DNA from: an uncultured Clostridium sp.
Lineage (GTDB): Bacteria > Bacillota > Clostridia > TANB77 > CAG-465
Length of the DNA: 20,805 nt
Reading direction: 5' to 3'
NCBI GenBank assembly: GCA_905204915.1
Contig: CAJLBR010000019.1
Span: 1-20,805, forward strand
Under the pieces are notes generated by a model that did no database searches, was not told where the DNA came from, and saw nothing but the letters and a program-made list of their open reading frames with translations. Each line of letters opens with the position of its first letter. The stretch's first letter is position 1. A program made the position numbers and the translations under genes. Shown in pieces: positions 14,729-20,805 of this stretch.

Positions 14729-17447
14729 AACTTAAGGCCATTTTGTTTTTTAATATACATATGTCCTTTAAATTTGCTCTTACCTTCATATTCTCAAATA
14801 TCTTACTTTCTGTTTCTTGACTCCAAAATATTTTTAAATATTTTTTAGTTCTTGTAATTGCAGTATAAAAAACATTTTTGGTTATATCATTTTCAACATT
14901 AGATGTTATAATAATCTTAACAGATTTATATTCTAAACCTTGTGCTTTATGAATTGATATAGCATAAGCTAAATTAAATGGAATTATATGTTCATATCCA
15001 TTTTCATCTTCATTAGTATCTTTAAAATTATTAACATATAGTTTTATTAATGTCTTATTTTCTTGATACTCTATTATTTCATAATTTCCTTGACTATTTG
15101 ATAATTGTTCATCTACTAATATAGTAAACCAAACGCAGTCATTTTCCTCATCTTGTTCAATTCCTTTGATAGTTCCTTTTAAATTATTATATAAATCTCT
15201 AAACCTAGGACAATCATTAAAGACTATTGGATCTTCTATTTTATACAAATCCACACCAATTGCAAATTCTTTATTTTTATTTTTAACTTGTAATATTTTG
15301 TTTATGTTATTGATACCATACAATCCATCGTAATTTAAACATAAAATTATTTCATCCTTATCCTTTTGATCAAATAATGTTAAATCTATAGGCGAAGAAT
15401 ATTCTTGATTACTTATTTTGTTTCTAGCTTGTTCATCATTATCTCTAATCATCTTCCATAATTCTAACAATTCTTTATCTTCTGTTCTATTCATGTTAAT
15501 TAATTCATATACAATCTTATCCTTAAAAATATTATAAGCTATTGAAAACCAATTTCCAAATTTTATTGATTCTATTTGAAATACATCTCCTGCCAAAATA
15601 ATCAATTTATAGTTTTGTTTTTCTAATATTTTAAGCATATCTTTATTACTTACTGTACTACATTCATCTACCACTAATATATCATAATAATTTTCATCAT
15701 ATTTGTTGTAAGTTGCAATTGTTTCAAAAGTTGAACTAAAAATATCGTATTTACTTATCCTTGATTTTAAATTTTCAACAGAAGTATTCGTAGTAGACAA
15801 AAATATTTTACTATAATTATGAAAAATTTTAGCTAAATTTTCTAACATTTTGGTTTTTCCAGTACCAGCTGGTCCATGAATAATACACACACTCTCTTCT
15901 TTAAAAATATTATTTAATATTTCCTTTTTATCTTCAGTTAAATCTTCAGTTAAATATGAATTATCTTCTATTATACAACTAATTATACCGTCATTTGGTT
16001 TTATAATATACTCTTTGATTTTATTTATAATCTTTATAGGTGTAACCTCATACGATTTAATGTATATATTATCATGTTCTTTTACCAAAATATTTTTTCC
16101 TATTTTATCAATCCCATAATTAACTAATGCATTATTATATTGCTCTATTAATTCATCTACATTACCATATTTTTGAACTTCTTTACAAGGAGTATATAAT
16201 ACATTATTTAATTCACAATTATTTTTAACATATCTTCCAAGAAGCTCAAAGTATCTATCTTCAAAAGGAATTGAATTTATCAAGTGAACCCAACTTATAT
16301 TATTATTATATAATGCCATTGCATATGGCATCGAATCAAATGGTATACTATTATTTATTAAATATAACTGTGATAATTTTCTATTTGGCACATCACAAAT
16401 TTGATCCTTTATTGTTTGGTTCTCCATTTTAACTAATAAGTATCTTAAAACATTATTTCCTCGTTGTTCAGTTAATAAACGATTCCTTAAATTCAATAAA
16501 ATATTAGAAATATTATTATTTTTTGAATTCAATTTAATCTCTTCAATATAATAATTAAACAATTCTTCTTCCTTTAATAATAACTCAAGTATATTCATTT
16601 CTTCGCTTTTTAAAATCTTCATTAAATTAGAATACTCTGAATATTCATCAATTATATTATAATTCAATCCAATAATTAATCCTATATTCTTCAATTCACA
16701 TGGACGTATGGAAATAATATAATTGTCAATTACTTTTATTTTTGATACTGAGGAAAAAATTTCTATACTTTTTTCTACATATGAAAGTTTAATTGAGTAA
16801 TTATCAGGAATTGAAAATTTTGAATACATCAATATTCTTTCAAATTTATTATTATAATTTGTTGCTTTAGTTAAAGTATATTCATAATATAATCTACCAT
16901 TTGAATATATCGGTCTACATTTATTTATATAGAATCTTCCTCGTCTTAAATATTTATTTTCTTTTTCGTTAACTTGTCCAATAACTTCGCATATTTTTTT
17001 ATAATGTTCTTTTGTTAAATTATCTTCATATATGGGAAAATCTTCTAATTTATTTAATACTATAATTCCATAATCTTCTAAAGTTTGTTTCATCATACAT
17101 ATGTATCTAAAATAAAATAACATTAAACCTTCTGCATCACTTTCACTAGGAGTATAATGAGATATTGTTGATTGTAAATATTTATGAAAAACATTAATAT
17201 ATTTATATTTATGTATTGTTGAAACATATTTCATAGAATTTTCAACATTATCATAATGACTATCTAAATCCAGTGAATTATTTTTATTATTTATAAATAT
17301 TGCAATATCTTCTGTTAAATTTCTTAATTGTGCTAAAATATTTTCAGATAATAATCCTCTATCTTTTAATATTTTGTGAGCTTCTATATTTTTATCTATT
17401 ACATCGCATATATATTTTATTTCTTGTTCCGGTTTTATTCTACTCAT
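14727..17447 (-). CDS. SF1 helicase-type ATPase with a large unrecognised N-terminal region
   Basis: 906 residues, start ATG 17447 behind AAGGAGGGG. The C-terminal 400 residues form a superfamily 1 (RecD/UvrD-like) helicase core: Walker A GPAGTGKT at 525-532, motif Ia (LSTTNTSVENL), Walker B LVVDEC at 591-596, motif III (LAGDVFQIESIKFG) from about 618, and a late UvrD_C_2-type block with YAISIHKAQGLEYKSV and VFYTAITRTKKYLKIFW, which carries the motif VI arginine. Residues 1-515 match no domain I know. They are helical with a beta-rich centre (170-250: RFYINKCRPIYSNGRLYYEY, YIISIRPCELKNIGL) and may carry target recognition or an effector. RecD2 itself has a different N-terminus. Genes of this shape occur in defence islands, and the neighbours here fit that, but the role is inference. 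It is a stand-alone transcription unit. Confidence 0.8.
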   Translation of the reverse strand: MSRIKPEQEIKYICDVIDKNIEAHKILKDRGLLSENILAQLRNLTEDIAIFINNKNNSLDLDSHYDNVENSMKYVSTIHKYKYINVFHKYLQSTISHYTPSESDAEGLMLFYFRYICMMKQTLEDYGIIVLNKLEDFPIYEDNLTKEHYKKICEVIGQVNEKENKYLRRGRFYINKCRPIYSNGRLYYEYTLTKATNYNNKFERILMYSKFSIPDNYSIKLSYVEKSIEIFSSVSKIKVIDNYIISIRPCELKNIGLIIGLNYNIIDEYSEYSNLMKILKSEEMNILELLLKEEELFNYYIEEIKLNSKNNNISNILLNLRNRLLTEQRGNNVLRYLLVKMENQTIKDQICDVPNRKLSQLYLINNSIPFDSMPYAMALYNNNISWVHLINSIPFEDRYFELLGRYVKNNCELNNVLYTPCKEVQKYGNVDELIEQYNNALVNYGIDKIGKNILVKEHDNIYIKSYEVTPIKIINKIKEYIIKPNDGIISCIIEDNSYLTEDLTEDKKEILNNIFKEESVCIIHGPAGTGKTKMLENLAKIFHNYSKIFLSTTNTSVENLKSRISKYDIFSSTFETIATYNKYDENYYDILVVDECSTVSNKDMLKILEKQNYKLIILAGDVFQIESIKFGNWFSIAYNIFKDKIVYELINMNRTEDKELLELWKMIRDNDEQARNKISNQEYSSPIDLTLFDQKDKDEIILCLNYDGLYGINNINKILQVKNKNKEFAIGVDLYKIEDPIVFNDCPRFRDLYNNLKGTIKGIEQDEENDCVWFTILVDEQLSNSQGNYEIIEYQENKTLIKLYVNNFKDTNEDENGYEHIIPFNLAYAISIHKAQGLEYKSVKIIITSNVENDITKNVFYTAITRTKKYLKIFWSQETESKIFENMKVRANLKDICILKNKMALS

Positions 17448-17640
17448 ATATATCCCCTCCTTCAGTATATAATAAAAATGTTAAAAATTTTGTCGAAATT
17501 TATCTTTTGTTATCAAAAAAGCAAAATAATTGTATAATAAATTTATTAAATATTCAATTAATAAGAGGTTTAAAAACATCATATTTATATTTAAATAAAA
17601 GAAGATATGTTTGACATTATTATAAAAAATTCTATAAAAA
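17448..17640. other. Spacer upstream of the helicase gene
   Basis: A/T-rich non-coding DNA. On the minus strand a TCGACA-like -35 (17491-17496) with TATTAT/TATACT-like sequence 16-21 bases downstream may be the helicase promoter. No other structure was seen. Confidence 0.3.
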
Positions 17641-18188
17641 TTATTATTTCTTTACATAAATACTTTAGAAAAGCAAACAATTTATATAGTTAATGGGAAT
17701 AGTTACGATGTGCTAGAAAATTATTTCTCTAAAATAGATCTAGTGTAAAAATAGTTTCTATAGATATGTGTAAATTATTTAAAAGAATATTAAAAGGTAA
17801 ATTTATAATAGCCTATTACTTTCATTTTAAAATATCTGTAATGAATTCTCTAGATGAATTAAGACTTAATATATTGAGAAAAACAAAAGGAAAGGAAAAA
17901 AATATTTTATATATCTAAAAACCTCTTTAATTGAAGATTTATTAATAAGAAAATTTATTTAGAGAATGTTTAAGAGGGATTGAATTTTCAACACTAAATG
18001 AATTTAAGAGATGTGTAACACCATAAAAAGAATGGCATGAATACATTTCAAATTACTTTAAATACAATTATTCTAATGGAACGACAGAGGGTAAAAATAA
18101 TCTGATAAAAGTTATTAAGAGAATTTCTTTTGGTTTCAGAAATTTTAATAACTTCAGGAATAGAATTTTGATTCTAAGTTTAAAGTAA
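17640..18188 (+). mobile_element. Decayed ISL3-family transposase
   Basis: Only the catalytic and C-terminal parts remain, in several frames with stops. Recognisable in order are IVNGNSYDVLENYFSKIDLV, VSIDMCKLFKRILKGKFIIA followed by YYFHF (the family's ...DxFH region, here with the catalytic Asp replaced by Tyr), MNSLDELRLNILRK, and finally WHEYISNYFKYNYSNGTTEG followed by NNLIKVIKRISFGFRNFNNF and RNRILILSLK with a TAA at 18186. The last block is the characteristic ISL3 ending. The zinc-finger/HTH N-terminus is gone and no left inverted repeat was found, so the element is dead. It marks past insertion between the helicase and the toxin-antitoxin genes. Confidence 0.75.
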
Positions 18189-18287
18189 ATTTAAACAATA
18201 TATATTTTTAAAAGCCAAATATTTATTTGGTAATTATTTCTCATGTCCAAAATATATAAATTGTCCATGAGAATTCTACAAAAAAAG

Positions 18288-18318
18288 CAACAGAAAAATT
18301 TTCTGTTACTTTCTTTGT
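18288..18318 (+). terminator. Hairpin downstream of the ISL3 remnant
   Basis: AACAGAAAA pairs with TTTTCTGTT around a very small loop, followed by ACTTTCTTT. This is the usual place for a terminator at the end of such elements. Thirty bases upstream an imperfect inverted pair (TCATGTCCAA / TTGTCCATGA, 18240-18269) is also present. Confidence 0.4.
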
Positions 18319-18320
18319 GG

Positions 18321-18427
18321 CTCTAATTTTTTTTAGGATTTTTAACCCTAACTATTGACATTGATCCTACTTCCTTTGTTGTCTAATCTTTTTAGAATTT
18401 TTACCCCAACTATTGAAATCAAGCCTA
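18321..18427 (+). repeat. Two direct, degenerate copies of an IS right end
   Basis: Two stretches 60 bases apart are clearly related: TCTAATTTTTTTTAGGATTT then TTAACCCTAACTATTGACAT (from about 18322), and TCTAATCTTTTTAGAATTTT then TACCCCAACTATTGAAAT (from about 18382). The core ACCCCAACTATTGACA resembles the terminal repeat I associate with ISL3-family ends. The duplication may come from nested insertion or slippage. Each copy has its own point changes, so it is old. Confidence 0.55.
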
Positions 18428-18429
18428 AT

Positions 18430-19101
18430 TTATTCTATTATACTTTTCAAATCATTTACAATGTCTTCAATGGAAGTATATTTACCCATGTTGTAATCTT
18501 GAACAATCATTTTCAAAAATTCATTCTGATTAAATTCTTCTTTAGATAATGTATCATTTTTCAATTTTGCAAAAACTCCTGGAATCGAAAAACTTAGTTT
18601 ACTTTTTATATTTCTAGAACTTTCTGAGCATACTAAATGATTCGGATCTAAAAATAATACTGAGAATATATTATCATAAATTCTTGTTCCTATTGCTCTT
18701 TTTCCATCATTAAATGAAAATTCAAAATACATTCTTTCAAATTCTTTTACTTTTTCATATGGCATCCCGTATCCATCTGTTAATACTCTTTCTATTCTAT
18801 CTATAATTTCATCATCTGTAAATTCATTATAATGGAACTGTGTTTTTACTGATGGTACAAAAAATGCCTTTTTACTAAATGAATTTATATTTTTTAATGT
18901 TTCAAAAAAATCACCAACTACATTTATTGAGTCACTTTTGTTTCTATAGCAATTGTTAAATCCATTGATTGAGATACTTCTTGTTTGAAAATAAGTAAAG
19001 TCAAAGGCAATTTTATCATAACTTGATAAATCGGTTTTATTTACTATTAAGCTTTTTTCAGGACTATTAGGAAATGGTATTTTGTTATGTTTTTTAGCCA
19101 C
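18430..19101 (-). CDS. Putative toxin partner of the PanA antitoxin
   Basis: 223 residues, starting at GTG 19101 inside the end of the antitoxin gene (8-base overlap in which the TAA stop and the new start are interlocked), so translation is coupled. I do not recognise the family. It has a beta-rich N-terminal region (YDKIAFDFTYFQTRSISING), a central stretch HYNEFTDDEIIDRIERVLTD, then FEFSFNDGKRAIGTRIYDNI followed by FSVLFLDPNHLVC, and a helical C-terminus. There is no membrane span. Known PanA partners are very diverse (Fic-type, toxSAS/alarmone-related, membrane-active and others). None of their hallmark motifs is visible, so this may be a new toxin type. The toxin role rests on gene position alone. 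Confidence 0.65.
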   Translation of the reverse strand: MAKKHNKIPFPNSPEKSLIVNKTDLSSYDKIAFDFTYFQTRSISINGFNNCYRNKSDSINVVGDFFETLKNINSFSKKAFFVPSVKTQFHYNEFTDDEIIDRIERVLTDGYGMPYEKVKEFERMYFEFSFNDGKRAIGTRIYDNIFSVLFLDPNHLVCSESSRNIKSKLSFSIPGVFAKLKNDTLSKEEFNQNEFLKMIVQDYNMGKYTSIEDIVNDLKSIIE

Positions 19102-19555
19102 TAATTAATCCATTATAGTAATTAAAAATATCTTTTTTTGATATTTTTTCATTTGAACGCATAGTGTGACAAATATTATTTCTTGCTTTTGCCCATGGGT
19201 CTTCTTGATGAGTCATATATTCTAGTTCGTCCGCTGAAAATTTTCCAAATTTCATCCATACATCATCTAAAAAAGCCTTTAAATCTTTATTTAATTTTGA
19301 ACTACCTATTTTTTTTTCTATCTCGTTCCAATTATATCCTTTGTATCTATCATATAAAGATGGAAAAACTGGACCATGAATCCATGCTTCTGGTTGTTCA
19401 TCAAATAATACATTAGTAATTTCATTTGCATTTTCATTATTCAAAGCTATAAACCATGCATATGCATAATAAACTAATTTTTGTAATTTCTTTGGTGTTA
19501 AATTATCTTTACTTAAGAAAAAATCAGCTACATCAAAAACACTTACTTCACTCAT
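19094..19555 (-). CDS. panA: PanA (Panacea/DUF4065, SocA-like) antitoxin
   Basis: 153 residues with the family signature: DVADFFLSKDNLTPKKLQKL followed by VYYAYAWFIAL in the first helices, then EAWIHGPVFPSLYDRYK at 57-72, and a short C-terminal helix. The start is ATG 19555 behind GAAGGGGG. Panacea-domain proteins neutralise unrelated toxins encoded beside them; Caulobacter SocA, which delivers SocB to ClpXP, is a member. Here the antitoxin comes first and overlaps the putative toxin by 8 bases, the usual layout for keeping antitoxin in excess. It has its own promoter at the end of the KAP gene. Confidence 0.85.
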   Translation of the reverse strand: MSEVSVFDVADFFLSKDNLTPKKLQKLVYYAYAWFIALNNENANEITNVLFDEQPEAWIHGPVFPSLYDRYKGYNWNEIEKKIGSSKLNKDLKAFLDDVWMKFGKFSADELEYMTHQEDPWAKARNNICHTMRSNEKISKKDIFNYYNGLISG

Positions 19556-19600
19556 TTCAATTCCCCCTTCTCTTATATTTTATTTTTTATCTTTTAGAAT

Positions 19601-19629
19601 ATTATATATTATTTTTGTATTTTAATCAA
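19601..19629 (-). promoter_or_regulatory. Promoter of the toxin-antitoxin operon
   Basis: On the minus strand TTGATT (19624-19629), a 17-base spacer and TATAAT (19601-19606) precede panA by 45 bases. The -35 box overlaps the last codons of the KAP gene, so the pair can be expressed on its own although it lies close downstream of that gene. Confidence 0.65.
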
Positions 19630-20503
19630 TTATTTTTTCTACCAAACTTTCGTTTTTAGTTTTTTCTTCTTTTTTTGTATATATGCATTCAACTGTTTCT
19701 ATAACTACAGATAATGAGGCTATAATTATATCCTTAATTTCACTACTATCTAATTCATCCAAATCAATATATTGAACTATTAATTTTATAAAATTAACTC
19801 CCTTTTCCAATGTTCTTAAATTATTTACAGAATGGCTTTCAAATACTTCTAATATATTATTACATATTGGTGTAATATTCATATTAGCTTTTAATTCCAT
19901 GTTATTTAACAAATATTCTGTAACATCTTTAGGTGCATCTTTTGAATATTTATGAACATTATATGTTTTTTGTATTACTTTTTCTTTGAAATCAAAAAAT
20001 TTATTCTTATCATCACTTTCTATTTTATTTTCATTCGCTACTAAAACTACATTAATATTCTTAATCTCTGCTATTGTTTCAATGATTCCTAAAACATCCC
20101 CCATATTTATTTTTTTACTTTTTCTTTCTAAATCATCTATTACTACTGTAAGAACTTTATCTTTTATATTTTTACTAATAGCCTCCTCTATATCTGTTTC
20201 CCAATAAGTTATAGGCAATGAAATAGGTCCTAATCCAATACTATTTCCATCTGCTCTCTGAAATACTTTTTTTATTTTTCCTATAATATTACATATTTTG
20301 TTTATCTTTGAATAAATTTCAGTCTTTATAGCTTCTATACTATTTACTCCAAATAATGATATATAGATATAATCTTTATCTTTTAAGAATTTATTCTTTA
20401 GAAAGTATGTTTTCCCTATTCCCCATTCTCCATTTATTAAAACACACTTATATACATTTGGGAACTCATTCTTTAATCTTTCATCTAATTCATCAACTGT
20501 CAT
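19622..20503 (-). CDS. KAP-type P-loop NTPase, short form
   Basis: 293 residues from ATG 20503, which has AAAGGAGAA upstream; an in-frame ATG at 20524 would place that site inside the gene. Walker A is GEWGIGKT (25-32), Walker B is LTVVIDDLER (118-127), and the following strand VVLVANENK fits sensor 1. This matches KAP/STAND-related NTPases, which are often membrane-linked and common in phage-defence islands. Many KAP proteins are much longer, with extra C-terminal regions. Here the frame ends shortly after a helical domain (SVNNLRTLEKGVNFIKLIVQ), so it may be truncated, with the toxin-antitoxin promoter at the break. No inserted transmembrane pair is seen, unlike classical KAP proteins. Confidence 0.75.
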   Translation of the reverse strand: MTVDELDERLKNEFPNVYKCVLINGEWGIGKTYFLKNKFLKDKDYIYISLFGVNSIEAIKTEIYSKINKICNIIGKIKKVFQRADGNSIGLGPISLPITYWETDIEEAISKNIKDKVLTVVIDDLERKSKKINMGDVLGIIETIAEIKNINVVLVANENKIESDDKNKFFDFKEKVIQKTYNVHKYSKDAPKDVTEYLLNNMELKANMNITPICNNILEVFESHSVNNLRTLEKGVNFIKLIVQYIDLDELDSSEIKDIIIASLSVVIETVECIYTKKEEKTKNESLVEKIID

Positions 20504-20550
20504 ATTCTTTTCTCCTTTTATCATGTAATTATTACTAATATATTTCCCAC

Positions 20551-20559
20551 ATTATAACA
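20551..20559 (-). promoter_or_regulatory. Extended -10 promoter of the KAP gene
   Basis: On the minus strand TGTTATAAT is an extended -10 box (TG one base before TATAAT, 20551-20556), 47 bases upstream of the start at 20503. The -35 position is poor, which is usual for extended -10 promoters. Confidence 0.5.
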
Positions 20560-20621
20560 CTTTTTTCTTTCAAAATAAACTTCCTAACATTTTAAAACAC
20601 CAATAATTGCGCTTTACTTTT

Positions 20622-20805
20622 CTAATAAATTTTCAATCTAAAAACTTCCGCCGTTTTTTCGCCGTTTTTTTGAGGTAATAAAAAAATCAAGGGGGCGTTC
20701 AATTCCTTGATAACTCTGGCTTTGTGAGCAATATTAAATCTCATCACCTTAGCTTTATGAGATGTGCTTGAAACGTTTATGTAATTTAGTGAAATCAAGG
20801 GTTTT
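20622..20805 (-). CDS. Possible C-terminal end of a gene beyond the window, within a structured GC-richer segment
   Basis: A minus-strand frame is open from the window edge for 61 codons to TAG at 20622-20624, reading VSSTSHKAKVMRFNIAHKAR, then VIKELNAPLIFLLPQKNGEK near its end. The repeated HKA(K/R)V phrase and the richer G+C suggest a tail of a mobile-element protein such as an integrase, but I cannot confirm this. The same DNA holds two hairpins: ATCTCAT/ATGAGAT (about 20735-20762) and ATCAAGG/CCTTGAT (about 20686-20711). On the minus strand the second is followed by a T-run, like a terminator. Coding and terminator readings conflict, so one of them is wrong. GCCGTTTTTT also occurs twice in tandem at about 20650-20668. 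Confidence 0.3.
   Translation of the reverse strand, partial: KPLISLNYINVSSTSHKAKVMRFNIAHKARVIKELNAPLIFLLPQKNGEKTAEVFRLKIY

Noticed and set aside
17300..17614. Plus-strand frame of 104 codons across the helicase start
   Set aside because: It is antisense to the helicase N-terminus and then runs into non-coding DNA; no ribosome site.
20622..20805. tracrRNA or CRISPR-associated RNA at the window end
   Set aside because: There are hairpins and a T-run, but no repeat array, anti-repeat or cas gene is visible in the window.

Overview
The window is very AT-rich, with A/T-rich codons, strong AGGAGG-type ribosome binding sites, short intergenic hairpin terminators and TTGACA/TATAAT-like promoters. 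This points to a low-GC Firmicute, most likely a member of the Clostridia. Standard stop codons are used. A SEC-C-bearing SecA, an ISL3-type transposase remnant and RhuM/PanA/KAP accessory genes fit a host-associated anaerobe, but the sequence does not fix the species.

Layout. (1) 1-2071, accessory scar on the minus strand: the C-terminal part of a sensor histidine kinase that has lost its N-terminus and carries a frameshift, a decayed RhuM-family fragment joined directly to it, and an intact RhuM-family gene. (2) 2224-11219, mostly housekeeping: secA (a one-base shift cuts off the end of its C-terminal zinc motif), a small membrane-anchored DUF1980/TIGR03943-like protein, a DUF389 membrane protein, a ferritin-like protein with three E-x29-(D/E)xxH units, a PHP domain fused to an NAD kinase domain, and a metallo-beta-lactamase-fold hydrolase. 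Convergent genes here are separated by hairpins that work in both directions. (3) 11274-17447, poorly known genes: a 113-residue protein with a 20-bp palindrome over its promoter, a membrane-anchored coiled-coil protein with an H/C-rich tail that is frameshifted in an A7 tract, a two-gene cassette (an unknown 333-residue protein and a four-helix membrane protein), a decayed stretch, and a 906-residue SF1 helicase with a long unrecognised N-terminal half. (4) 17448-18427: a decayed ISL3-family transposase and two degenerate, directly repeated copies of its right end. (5) 18430-20805: a PanA (DUF4065/Panacea) antitoxin overlapping an unrecognised 223-residue putative toxin, then a short KAP-type P-loop NTPase, then a GC-richer segment with two hairpins lying inside an open frame that runs off the window.

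How it fits together. The core genes are each simple transcription units. From about 11.2 kb onward the content (toxin-antitoxin pair, KAP NTPase, helicase, unknown gene pair, IS debris) looks like an accessory or defence-type island. The strongest candidates for something new are the PHP-NAD kinase fusion, the PanA partner protein, and the helicase with the neighbouring 333/240-residue cassette. Three apparent single-base frameshifts (histidine kinase, secA, coiled-coil protein) should be checked against reads before any is treated as biology; two of them sit in runs of seven A/T.
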